Origin: Panax quinquefolius
Taxonomy: Eukaryota > Streptophyta > Magnoliopsida > Apiales > Araliaceae
NCBI GenBank assembly: GCA_020205615.1
Contig: CM035170.1
Coordinates: forward strand, 55,604,812 to 55,668,811
DNA: 64,000 nucleotides
Reading direction: 5' to 3'
This document shows, one piece after another, positions 21,717-32,313 of this stretch. Each line of letters begins with the position of its first letter. The stretch's first letter is position 1. The notes under the pieces are model-generated. The model was not told the DNA's origin and made no database searches. It saw only the letters and a program-made list of their open reading frames with translations. The position numbers and the translations under genes were made by a program.

Positions 21717-24356
21717 CATACTGAATAGTATTTTCATTAACAAGGGTTTACGCCAGGGCGCTTTTGTAATTTTTCTGACCCTAAAAAATTCTGGAAAAAT
21801 TTGAAATGATAATTTGATGAGTTTTCTAGATTGTGTCCAAAAATGGCGATTTTTGGATGTATAGAATAAGAGTTATGGATTTTATGGGAAAAGACTATTT
21901 TAAAAGTAAACCCTTATATCTCCTTGAGGTTAACTCTAAAATTGGTGAAATCTTTATTGGGAGTACATGTATATAACAGGAGTATACCCTGTAAATTTCA
22001 GAATTTTTGGACAAAAGTACAATTTATGATAAATGTCTAAATATTCAGCAGTTTTAGCCATATGAAAAATAGTAAATGAATTTTAAAAATTCTGAGAAAA
22101 ATATATATTCAAGATGAGACTATATTCTGCTAAATCCCAGAAAAGAAATATTTTTGGGACTGATTTGGTTTTTTTCATAAAAATGAACTAGTTATGAGTA
22201 AATGAATTAAATATGTTATGTGAAGTAATAAAATTGGAAAATAGGATTTTATGGCATGAAAATCCTATATAGGGTATATGCAGATTTTGATGAGGGATTT
22301 GATCATTGATTATGAAATCTTATGAGTATGGCATTTTTGAATGATTAAATGCATTATTTGATAAAGTGTACACAATTGAAATAAATTGTTTATAAGTTTA
22401 AGAAATGAATAAAATATTGTTATAATATTAATGATATTAGATTATGAGATTATTAAGTGATTGATAACATTTGGTTATTATTGAACGCCGGATAAATTGT
22501 ATTATAAATGTTTAATATTTATCCTTTATCTCATTTGATTGATTCTTATATCATCATCATCATCATCCTCATACTTATATTGTGTTGAAAGTCATCTTTG
22601 GTAGTAGTCGTATGATGGACTTGGTATGATTATTACGACTCGTGAATTATTCTAGATAATCATGGTAGTAATGTTACAAATGATGTGGAAAAAGTCCTCA
22701 TTGGCTGTAGTGCATTGATGGGCGCTTTTTGGTATGATTATGGCTATGGATTCTCTTCGGCCAAGGGTGCAAAGATGAATTGTTTTATGGCATGATCATG
22801 ACCGTTGATGAAAACACGATTATCTTTAGCCCGTAGTGCATGGATAATTCGTGGTCGTGATATTAATGAATATCCTTAGCAGTAGTGCATGGATAAATCG
22901 ATTGATATGGATTGATTATCGAAATGAGTCTCAAATGATGAAATATAAATTCGTGGATGTGATATTAACGAATATCCTCGGCTCAGTAGTAGTCTTGGGT
23001 GATTCGATGATGTGGATTATTTATTGTCGAGTCTCAAATGATAAAATATTTATTATACACTTTTAATTAAGTAGAAGATAGTAGATATCATGCTCTACTT
23101 GACTCTTCTAAAATACAGCTGTATGTTTTTGGCATGTAGTGCAAAGATGAATTGTTAATGAATATCTTTAGCCGTAGTGCAAAGATAAATTTATTAGTAT
23201 AATTATGAGCAGGAATTCCGATTTGGTATAACCATGATTTTGATGTTTCGGTGAAGATAGGTGATGAAAATTATCTTCGTTCCCGTCATTTGAGAGGAAT
23301 TTAGAACCACAATTATTATTATGAGTTATTCATATGATTGTGGATGAACTGATGATTTATTTTACATGGATAAAACATTATTGGTGGACTTTTAACATAG
23401 AGAAGATAATAGACCTTATGGTCTATTTGACTCTTCTAATGGATTGCTTCGTTCACGCAACTATGGTTGAAAAGTTTAATCATCTACCATATGTTCTAAA
23501 TCTACGATTTATTATTGATGAAAGCTATTGATAATTTAATTATCTTTAGTCATGATATTCTTTCTCGGGCTAGTTGTGCTCACCCTTTACGCTTCACAAT
23601 TCCTTTCGGGTAATAAGAGTGTTGCTTGGTAAGAGTGTTCTACGGGTCGAGCGATAACAGGAAATAGAATGATGGTCTCTAGTCATGGAGGTTCTCCTAA
23701 ACAAGTATAGAAAAGTGTGTTGTATTCTATACAATATTTAGTAGTTATATTTGGTGAATCAAATTGGGTGAGGTAAACCCAACTTTGGAAGGGTGTTTTG
23801 CCACTATCATACAAGATGTCTAATGACATACTGACCTCGTGTTATTATAAGATGTGTTTGCGCATCCACTTCATCGAGTATATCTACGGCACTACCTATA
23901 TGATCTTGGAGTTTATTTGAAATATAATATTCACTTGGAGATAGTGGAGATAGTTATATGTCAAGAGAAGACTCACCATTGGAAAGAAGATGATAGTAAT
24001 CTTCTCGATTTTCTTTGGGGTCTATTAATTGAACCAAGGATAATTACGTGGACATATGATATCTATTATAACCTGAATTTACATGGCCTCCCATGCACGA
24101 AGGTTTCTTGAGTACTTCCCAAATATTTTAATTTCTAAAACAGCTTTTGACTATACTTTTATGTAAAGTACCATTGTAAAGTTGTGGTCGAGGCACCATG
24201 AGAGTTACATACATTTGTATTAAAACTCACAGTTAACTATGGTCGTATTCTATACGATAGTTCAACAGTTGTATAAATGAAGTTATATTTGAATTTTGTA
24301 CTATGTATCTGATGACTCATAATGGGTGATGTATACCTAATTTTGGGGGCGTCACA

Positions 24357-24361
24357 CCAAC
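24357..24361. repeat. Target-site duplication CCAAC of the solo LTR (right copy)
   Basis: Matches 20335-20339; after it the D LTR continues TTTTTATAAATAAAATTG as in the 3' LTR at about 30757. Confidence 0.9.
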
Positions 24362-25051
24362 TTTTTATAAATAAAATTGAATTTCCTCTAATTATTATTT
24401 TGAATAATAAGGTGTTAATTTGATATAATGTTTTGGTTATGAGTAAAATGTGAAAATTTGGCAAAATAAGCAAGTGGTTATAAAATATTCATTATTGTCG
24501 GGGAATATTCGTTTGGTCGTGAAATATTCTTGTTGTCGGGAAATATTCGTACGACGGCGCAGCCACTTGTGGGCCCCATAACGGAAAACAGTCAAATGAA
24601 GAGAACGACAAGTTTGACTTTTTACAAATAACGACGTAATTGTTACCGTTAACACTGTTGAAATACCCGGTGATTAAAATACTGATGTCTGGCGTGGTTG
24701 CATAAAGAGCATACATGATTGCACAATATTTTTGAATTATTAATTTTTACGTAAGAAGGCACTACTCAATAATTGTTACAGTAATTACTGTTTGATATTT
24801 TATGTTATTGATTCAATAATTGCTACGTTGATATTTTATATTATTGTTGTTTCAATAATTGTCACTGTACAGTATTTCCCATTATCAGATCAATAATTTA
24901 TATTATTTGAATAATATTATTAGATAGCATTATTGGTAATGTCTAAGGAAGTTCTGTCTAGAAAAGGGGTTCGGTCACCTAATTGTGCGCCAATAAGAAG
25001 AAATCATTATCGGAAAGCCCCCTCTTTCCTGGGAAATACTGTTTTTTTGAG

Positions 25052-25944
25052 GTAAGGGATGTTATTTTCTTCGTAAATGATGTTTTTATTTCAGTATCAT
25101 TTTGCCAAAATATTGGTATGAATTTTATTGTGAAATTTCTGCCTTTTCACATATACGGCACTATTCATGTATACGGCACTATTCACGAGTACTATTCACG
25201 AAGTATGATTTTTCTTGTGAAATTTCTACCTTTTTGTGTCGGGGTTATTATTCACGTATACGACACTATTCACGTATACGGTACTATTCACATAAAAATG
25301 AAATTTTCTCTTTTTTTCCCAAGATGTCTTATGGTTACTATCTTTGATTGTATCCATGTTTTGATATCCATTCTTTAATTTTACTCCATTATGGTTTATT
25401 ATGGAGTATTTTTGAACTTGGATTATCTAAAGTACGAATCCCTAATCTTTGTCCTTTATCTCACTGGATTCGTTTCTGTAAAATATTTTTCATCATCCTC
25501 AGTCATAAATGATGATATAACTGAATATCTTTGGCCTTTAGTGCAAAGATGAATGATTATCTGATGAATATCTTTGGCCTGTAATGCAAAGATGAACAGG
25601 TGTTGAGATGAACATGACCAACTGGTGATACAAATGACTATCTTTGGCCCGTAGTACAAAGATGAATATTTGATTCAAGATGTATATTTATTGATGTTAC
25701 AGAGATAAAATATTGATGATGGACTTTTAAATTCATAGATGATAGTAGATTTCACTCTCTACTTAACTCTTCTAATGAATTGTTATTTTCGCTGCGAATT
25801 TTGATCAAAAACTTGTTGTCCATTATATTTTATCTGATTTATTAAAGGCTAGCAATAATTTGTTGTACATTATCTTAGTTATACTATTCTTTACTAGGCT
25901 AGTTGAACTCGTCCTTTTTATTTTTGTTCCATTTTTCTTATCAG
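25052..25944 (+). other. Predicted leader intron in the D 5' LTR
   Basis: GAG|GTAAGG at 25049-25057 and a pyrimidine-rich run ending TTCTTATCAG at 25944. It includes TTCACG repeats (25158-25290) and three ATCTTTG/CAAAGAT hairpins (25527-25663). Inferred from conservation of these borders among LTRs. Confidence 0.45.
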
Positions 25945-26227
25945 GAGACGAGAATATAGCAGGAACTAGTCGGGGTGTGGAATGATGTTTCCAGTCAGTT
26001 GTTTTAGCAGTCCTCACTATTTTGTAAAATAGTATTTCAATAATTGTAATGAAGACTTATTTGAGTTTGAATACTGTCTAGAAAACAATATTTGTATTTA
26101 AACTCACAGCATATGTGTTGTCGTATTTTGCACGACAAATGTAATAAAGAAGCTGTAGTTGTTTTCTGTACCATGTATTTGGCGACTCAAAATGGGTGGT
26201 GTATACCTATTTTGGGGGCGTCACAGT

Positions 26228-26239
26228 TGGTATCAGAGC
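26228..26239 (+). other. Primer-binding site of D
   Basis: TGGTATCAGAGC, two bases after the LTR end, matches the initiator-Met tRNA site. It is followed by the leader 26240-26421 with no reading frame. Confidence 0.9.
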
Positions 26240-26421
26240 TTAGGGATATGGTCTCTGGCGAAGATCGGGGAATAGAACTAGGAGGGGAGAGATGAGTAAA
26301 TTCTTCGCTAGTGTGTCATACCTAAGCTTATTTGGTATTTAATTGGTCGGTTAGAATATAGGGATAATATGTGGTATGTCAATTTCTTTAATTAACCCTT
26401 GTTTTATGGCATTATTTGAGA

Positions 26422-27545
26422 ATGGTAGCTGAAAATGTTAACAATGGAGTGAATGAGATCGTGAAGACACCTTTAATCACCAACCAGGGGAACGTGCAAC
26501 AGGAAGGCAATATTCCTCGTGTAAACAACACTACCGAACAAACGATGAATGATGGGATGTTTAGAAGCTTTTTGCAGTTCATGCAAAATCAGACGAGGGA
26601 GACTCATGTACAAAATACTGGTGGAAATGATAGCAACGCGCGGCTTGTCACAGCTAAGCAGTTGAAAGAGTTGGGACCACCAGAATTTGTGGGAAAGCCA
26701 GATCCGATCAAGGCGGAAATGTGTGTTAAGCAAATTATCAAGATATTTGATGTCTTGGGATGCACGGAAGAACAGAAGGTTCCATCGCCACCTTTATGTT
26801 TCGTGGTGAGGCAAATTACTGGTGGGAATCTGTGAAGCATACCCGGCCAGTTGCACTCAATATGTCTTGGGAAACGTTTCAAAAACTGTTCAATGACAAG
26901 TACTTTCCTGAAAGTATTCGTCATATGAAGGAGGTAGAGTTTATTATACTAGAACAGAACAACATGACTGTGTCCCAGTACGGGGCTAAGTTCGCATAGT
27001 TATCCAGGTTTGTACCTCATTTGGTAGAGAATGAGGAACGTATGACGCAGATGTTTCTGAGAGGTCTGAAACCCAAAATTCAGCAATATCTTATTTCTCA
27101 CAAATTTTCTCTATATTCAGATGTTGTAAACAGGGCACAAATATTAGAGCGAGATAATGAGTATGTTCAACCGAGGGACCACAACTAGGGTCATACCGGT
27201 GGCAGCAGTCATCGGAGCAATGACAACCAGCAGGGAGGAAAGTATCCGGACAAAAGCGGTAATCACTCTGGTGGTAATCGTGGCCATGATAGTAGAAAAA
27301 GTGAGTCGGGGGGAGATTTCAAAAAGAGAAGGTATAATAATGACAACGTGAAGACGTCAGCACTAGCATCAACTGTTCTTAGGGGAGTAGAACAATCACT
27401 GGTCGTATGTTATAAATGCGGGAAAGAGGGACACATCAGCCCAAACTGACAACAACAATCCAACGTGTGTTATAACTGTGGAAAGGAAGGTCATATAGCT
27501 AGAGATTATCTTGTAGCGAAACCAAGTCCAACAGGGATGGTGACT
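26422..27545 (+). pseudogene. gag: Gag of D (broken)
   Basis: Gag builds the particle and binds the element RNA. I start at the ATG at 26422 (MVAENVNNG), 182 bp after the PBS, the same place as in C. The retrotransposon Gag core runs roughly 26660-27120 with EFVGKPDPIKAE, IFDVLGCTEEQKV, GEANYWWES and FQKLFNDKYFPESIRHMKEV. Two CCHC knuckles follow: CYKCGKEGHIS (from 27408) and CYNCGKEGHIARDY (from 27468), whose last cysteine is tyrosine. A one-base loss near 26781 shifts the frame, a TAG at 26997 stands for a CAG seen in sister copies, and a TGA at 27449 replaces the last cysteine of the first knuckle. Confidence 0.85.
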
Positions 27546-28217
27546 TCAAAGGCTATCCCGGACAAGTCAAAGTCAGTGGTTCCTGGAAGAGCGTTTGTCA
27601 TGACTGCCCAAAACGTGAGGAACCCGAACGAGGTGGTCACGGGTAAGCTAATCATAAACTATTGCGAAGTTTATACCTTATTAGATACCAGTTCTACCAA
27701 TTCTTTTATCTCTCCTGCTTGTGCTCAACGTTTGAACTTGACTCTGGAGAAATTAGACTTTGACTTATATATTGAAACTCCGTTAGGAGAAACTTTCATT
27801 ACATCTACGATTTATAAATCTTGCTTGATTCAAGTTGGTACCATCACATTACCTGTCGATATTAATTCTTTAAAAATAGTTGCATTTGATGTGATTTTAG
27901 GGATTGATTGGTTAACCACTCATTATGCCAAAATTGATTGTTTTCATAAGCTTGTTAATTTTCATATTCCTAACCAACCTGTTATGCGAATTCAATCAAC
28001 CAAACCACTAAATTCAATCACTGTCATATCAAGCTATAAAGCCATTCGTTTATTAAAAAATGGATGTCAAACGTTCTTAGCCCATGTCACGGACTTGAAC
28101 AAAAATACGTCAGATTTGAATAATATTTATGTTGTTAGTGAATTTCCTAACGTATTTCCTAAAGAACTTCCCGGTCTACCCCCAGAATGTGAAGTTGAAT
28201 TCTTTATTGTCCTTTAA
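27546..28217 (+). pseudogene. pol: Protease of D (active-site mutation)
   Basis: This is the retropepsin-type aspartic protease that cuts Gag-Pol. The frame is open from 27465 through the second knuckle to a TAA at 28215. YTLLDTSSTNSF at about 27672-27707 holds the catalytic aspartate (codon 27684-27686), but the glycine after DT is serine (GGT to AGT), which should weaken or abolish activity. FDVILGIDWL (about 27885-27914) is the conserved C-terminal motif. The linker to RT, VVSEFPNVFPKELPGLPPE, is well kept. The closing stop lies inside what should be continuous pol. Confidence 0.85.
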
Positions 28218-29060
28218 CCTAGTACAGAACCAATTTCTAAAACCCCATATCGAATGGCTCCTATTCAACTTTAGGAGTTAAATGTCCAACTACAGGAGTT
28301 GTTAGACACAAGTTTCATTCGCATTACTACATCTCCCTGGGGTGCTCCTGTTTTATTCATAAAGAAGAAAGATGGGAGTATGCTACTTTGCATTGACTAT
28401 CGCGAATTGAACCATGTCACCATCAAGAATAGGTATCCACTACCTCGCACTGTTGACATGTTCGACCAGTTGCAAGGAACACAAATCTTTTCAAAGATCA
28501 ATCTTCGTTCTGGATATCGTCAGCTAAAGATTAAAATTGAGGATATTCCAAAGACTGCTTTCAGAACTCGTTACGGGCGTTACGAATTCCTAATCATGTC
28601 TTTTGGATTGACTAATGCTCATGCGGCTTTCATGGATATGATGAACTGTGTGTTCAAGGAATATTTAGATCAGTCATTGTTGTCTTTATTGATGACATCC
28701 TCATCTATTCCAAAAGCCATGAAGATCATGAGCACCATTTTAAGCTGGTGCTTCAAAGGCTTCGTGATAACAAGCTATATGCCAAGATGAAGAAATGCGA
28801 GTTCTGGCTTGAGGAAGTAGCATTCCTTGGGCACGTGGTATCAAAACATGGAGTATATGTTGACCCGACGAAGATTGAAGCAATACAAAGTTGGGAGCAA
28901 CCGAAGTCGGTGACCGAAGTATGTAGCTTTCTGGGCTTAGCTAGTTATTATCGGAGATTCTTGGAAGGATTTTCTCGAATCGCTACTCTGTTAACTCAGC
29001 TGACTCGGAAAGATACAAAATTCGTATGGAGCGAGGAATGCGAGAAGAGTTTCCAATAAC
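28218..29060 (+). pseudogene. pol: Reverse transcriptase of D (broken)
   Basis: RT makes the DNA copy of the element RNA. The domain is nearly complete in sequence: [16 protein letters not shown] (from about 28330), [53 protein letters not shown] and the catalytic box [11 protein letters not shown] with aspartates at 28691-28696. A stop near 28273 and a one-base frameshift near 28672, just before the FIDD box, break it. After the shift the frame reads [19 protein letters not shown] and [13 protein letters not shown], the RT connection region, up to a TAA at 29057. Confidence 0.9.
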
Positions 29061-29249
29061 TCAAGAGGAGACTAATTTCGGCACCTGTTTTAACAATACC
29101 ATCTGGTTCGGATGGATTTTTTATCTACAGTGATGCTTCAAGCAAAGGGTTAGGATGTGTTCTCATGCAACATGGGAAAGTCATAGCCTATGCCTCGCGA
29201 CAACTCAAAGAATATGAGAGGAATTATCCTACTCATGATCTGGAGTAGA
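29061..29249 (+). pseudogene. pol: RNase H fragment of D
   Basis: RNase H degrades RNA in RNA-DNA hybrids during reverse transcription. Only the first part survives: [20 protein letters not shown] and [20 protein letters not shown], with the first catalytic aspartate in SDAS. At about 29246-29256 the sequence jumps from HDLE to [11 protein letters not shown], so the rest of RNase H ([11 protein letters not shown] and ADALSRR in sister elements) is deleted, together with the start of the linker to integrase. Confidence 0.85.
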
Positions 29250-30390
29250 ATATATGAATAGAACCGACTTTAATCGATAAAGTTAAAGATGCTCAAGCTA
29301 CGGACCTGGAGCTGATGCATATGAAGAAGAAAGTGCAAGAAGGTGCTATTCCAGAAGCAAGAATCGATGAAGAAGGAATACTTCGAGTCAACTCCAGACT
29401 TTGCGTTCCTAACGATTCTGACTTGAAGCATAGAATAATGGAGGCACACAACACACCATTTGCAATCCATCTTGGGAGTACCAAAATGTATCATGATCTT
29501 CGACATACTTTTTGGTGGAGCAATATGAAGAGAGAGATCGCGGATTTAATCTCGAGGTGTTTAACTTGTCAACGTGTAAAGGCGGAGCATCAAGTGCCAA
29601 AGGGTCCATTGCAACCACTTGAGATTCCAAAATGGAAGTGGGAACACATTACCATGGATTTCGTTACGCGTCTTTCCAAGGTTTCTCAAGGCATAGATGC
29701 GATTTGGGTTATTATTGATAGATTAACCAAGTCTGCTCATTTCTTGCTGATACGGGAGACTTATTCCCTTGAACATCTTGCTCGTATGTACGTGAATGAG
29801 ATTGTGAAATTGCATGGCATGCCAGTATCCATAGTTTCGGATCGTGACCCAAGATTCACTTCAAGATTTTGGGTTAGTTTGTAAAAAGCTATGGGCACGG
29901 ACTTACGATTCTGTTCGGCATACAATCCTCAAACGGACGGGAAATTGGAAAGGACAATTTAAACTCTTGAAGATCTATTAAGACTATGTGTCCTAGATTT
30001 CAAAGGGAGTTGGGATAAGTACCTACCATTGGTGGAATTCTCCTACAACAACGGTTATTAGGCAAGTATAGGTGTGGCTCCATTCGAAGCATTGTATGGA
30101 CGAAAGTGTCGCTCTCCATTATGTTGGGATGATGTGAGAGAAGCAACATTGTTGGGACCAAAGTTAGTACGCATGACTACAGAAAAGATCCAAATGATTC
30201 GACAACGTATACAAACGGCACAGGATCGACAAAAGAGTTATGTGAATCTTCATCGAAAGGACGTGGAATTTAATATTGGGGATCATGTATTGTTACGTAT
30301 TGCTCCATGGAAGGGAGTTACAAGATTTGGGAAGAGAGGAAAGCTCAATCCACAATTTTTTGGTCCATTTGAAATTCTTGACCGAATAGG
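29250..30390 (+). pseudogene. pol: Integrase of D (premature stops, D-D-35-E triad preserved)
   Basis: Integrase inserts the cDNA. The zinc-binding N-terminus has [12 protein letters not shown] and CLTCQRVK (an H2C2 site). The catalytic core has HITMDFV (D near 29657), [10 protein letters not shown] (D at 29840) and a glutamate at 29948, giving the D-35-E spacing. Stops occur at 29882, 29960 and 30059, each at a place where sister copies have a glutamine codon or similar. The later part is [16 protein letters not shown], then the [13 protein letters not shown] segment, where a frameshift near 30400 leads into the tail. Length and order are normal for Ty3. Confidence 0.9.
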
Positions 30391-30731
30391 AAATGTGGCA
30401 TAGACTCGCATTACCTCCAAGCATGTCTCGTGTTCATAATGTGTTTCACATATTTATGCTTCGTAAATATGTGAAAGACCCAAACCACATTATTGAGTTA
30501 GAACCAGACGAGATAACTGAAGATTTAACGTACGAAGAGGTAACTGTCAAGATCTTGGATAGGAAGGAGCATGTCCTACGCATAAAGGTTATACCACAAA
30601 TTAAAATTTTATGGAGAAACCATGCTATTGAGGAAATGACCTGGGAGTTGGAGTCAGAAATGAAAGCGAGGTACCCTCACCTTTTCGAAACACCAAGTAC
30701 GTACGTCAATTTCGAGGACAACATTTCATAA
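30391..30731 (+). pseudogene. pol: Chromovirus-type integrase tail of D
   Basis: The open frame reads [69 protein letters not shown] and YPHLFE, ending with a TAA at 30729. The LWRNH...EE.TWE pattern is typical of Tekay/Del-type chromoviruses, where this tail corresponds to a chromodomain-like segment that directs integration into heterochromatin. The last residues, FEDNIS, lie just before the polypurine tract. It is joined to integrase by a frameshift. Confidence 0.85.
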
Positions 30732-30742
30732 GGAGTGGAGGT

Positions 30743-31480
30743 TGCAAGACCCCAAATTTTTATAAATAAAATTGAATTTTCTCTAGTTATTATTTTTAAT
30801 AATAAGGTGTTAATTTGATATAATGCTTTGGTTATGGGTGAAATGTGCAAATTTGGCAAAATAAGCAAGTGATTATAAAATATTCATTGTTGTCGGGGAA
30901 TATTCGTTTGGTCATGGAATATTCTTACTGTCAGGGAATATTCGTACGATGGCGCAGCCATTTGTGGGCCCCATAACGAAAAACGGTCGAATGAAAAAAA
31001 CGACAAGTTTGAGTTTTTACAAATAACGGCGTAATTATTACCGTTAACACTGATGGAATACCGGTGGTTTAAAATACGATGTCTGGCGTGGTTGCATGTG
31101 GTATTACGCATATTTTTTGAATTATTGATTCTTACGTGAAGAAGGCACTACTCAATAATTATTACGTGATAATTCTTTATTCGATATTTTATTTTATTGA
31201 TTCAATAATTAGTATGTTGATATTTTATATTATTGTTCTTTCAATAATTGTCACTGTACAGTATTACCCATTATCAGATCAATAATTCATATTATTTGAA
31301 TAATAATATTAGATAGCATTATTGATAATGTCTAAGGAAGTTTTGTCTAAAAAAGGGGTTTGGTCACCTAATTGCGCGCCAGTAAGGAGAAATCCTTATC
31401 GAAAAGCCCCCTCTTTCCTAGGAATGACCTGGTTATCATAATTGTGATTCTGTAATATTATTTGTGAATAATTAATTGTT
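30743..31480 (+). repeat. Truncated 3' LTR of D
   Basis: Begins TGCAAGACCCC after the polypurine tract AAGGAGTGGAGGT (30730-30742). It follows the D 5' LTR and the C LTRs up to AATAATTAATTGTT at about 31480, then switches to A gag on the minus strand. Unlike the D 5' LTR it still has the sequence after CTCTTTCC that matches C. Confidence 0.85.
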
Positions 31481-31861
31481 AAAGGTGGCAAAGGAAACCT
31501 TTTGCTCCTCGGAGCATCCCAAGACATCAAATATCTTAGTGATCTGCTTTATCCACGTCTCTGCCTTAAGTGGTTTTGGCTCTCCAATAAACTCCAGTGG
31601 TCCCAGCTCCTTGAACTGTTTAGCGGTGACCGTCCGAGAGTTGCCAGTGTTTCTACCTGTATTTTGGACATGAATCTCTCTTTCCTGATGTTGTAGGAAT
31701 TGCAGAAAGCTCCTAAACATTCCGTCGTTCGCCATTTGGTCGGTGTTGTTGTTCACCTGAGGATTATTGCCTTCCTGATGCACATTATCCTAGGTGTTGA
31801 TCTGTGGTGACTTAACGGTCTCCTGTACTCCATTGCTATTCTCAACATTCTCTAATGTCAT
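31481..31861 (-). pseudogene. gag: Gag N-terminal part of A (copy 1, truncated)
   Basis: The frame on the minus strand starts at the ATG complementary to 31859-31861 (MTLENVENSNG), 170 bp after the PBS. A TAG at 31790-31792 interrupts it, and the rest reads ANDGMFRSFLQFLQHQ, KELGPLEFIGEPKPLKAE and IFDVLGCSEEQKVSFATF, homologous to D Gag residues at 26540-26800. The sequence stops at the junction with the D LTR at about 31481, so the conserved WWES core is missing. Confidence 0.85.
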
Positions 31862-32034
31862 TTGCAAATACTGCCACAAAACAAGGGTTAATTGACATGC
31901 AACATATTATCCCTATACTCTGACCGACCAATTAAATTCCAAATAAACTTAGGTAGGTCATACTAGCGAATGAATTCCCCGTCTCTCCCCTCCTAGTTCT
32001 TGTCTCACATCTCAGCAAGGGATCATATCCCTAA

Positions 32035-32047
32035 GTTTTGATACCAA
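32035..32047 (-). other. Primer-binding site of A (copy 1)
   Basis: TTGGTATCAAAAC on the minus strand, one base inside the end of the A LTR. It is a variant of the initiator-Met tRNA site. Confidence 0.8.
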
Positions 32048-32313
32048 CTGTGACGCCCCCAAAATAGGTATACATCACCCATCTTGAGTCACCAAATACA
32101 TGGTACAGAATTCAAATACAACTATCGTGTAGAATACGACAAGACATAACTGAGAGTTTTAATAAGAATATTGTCATCTAGACAATATTCACACTCAATG
32201 GAGTCCTCATTATATTTATTGTCACACTATTTAACAGAATAGTGAGGACTACTAATACCATCATCTGGACAGTCACTCTATTCCCTGAATAGTCCCGGCT
32301 ACGTTCTCATTTT

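Larger units (their letters stand above)
20340..24356 (+). repeat. Solo LTR (4.0 kb), A-related Ty3 family
   Basis: TGTGAGACCCCG at the left, GGGGGCGTCACA at the right, and CCAAC duplicated on both sides show a complete LTR left after LTR-LTR recombination. It shares with the A LTRs the TGTGAGACCCC start, the ATAAAACAGAATACTTTTAT repeats, the ACTATGCA motifs, the TATAAATA box and the TTATTCC hairpin array, but is about 1.3 kb longer, largely at about 21770-22560. Short frames inside (for example 21485-21724 or 23854-24111) have no recognisable content. Confidence 0.9.
20326..26225 (+). repeat. 5' LTR of D, interrupted by a solo LTR and lacking its promoter region
   Basis: The LTR begins TGTAAGACCCC at 20326, is interrupted after 14 bp by the solo LTR and continues at 24362 to TCACA at 26225. 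Without the insert it is about 1.88 kb, against 2.76-2.79 kb for the C LTRs. The shortage maps to one place: CTCTTTCCTGGG at about 25022 is joined almost directly to GAGGTAAGG at 25049. The ~850 bp between these points in C, including the TATA box, are absent. Confidence 0.85.
20326..31480 (+). mobile_element. Ty3 (Tekay/Del-like chromovirus) element 'D', truncated at its 3' end
   Basis: Plus-strand order: 5' LTR (20326-26225, including a nested solo LTR), PBS 26228, gag from 26422, protease, RT, a trimmed RNase H, integrase, a chromovirus-type tail ending at 30731, polypurine tract and the first ~740 bp of the 3' LTR. RT before integrase is diagnostic for Ty3. Stops at 26997, 28217, 29057, 29882, 29960 and 30059 mostly fit CAA/CAG to TAA/TAG changes. 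The 3' LTR is cut at about 31480, where family A sequence on the opposite strand starts. No target duplication can be assigned because the right end is missing. Confidence 0.85.

Noticed and set aside
21485..21724. 79-codon frame in the solo LTR
   Set aside because: It runs across the TTATTCC hairpin repeats and follows their periodicity; no conserved content.
22851..24111. Several 60-85-codon frames in the solo LTR 3' half
   Set aside because: Low complexity composition, no matching frames in the A LTRs, and no domain.
29270..29630. Open frames on the minus strand opposite D integrase
   Set aside because: They are shadows of the conserved integrase coding strand; the plus strand has clear H2C2 and D-D-35-E motifs.
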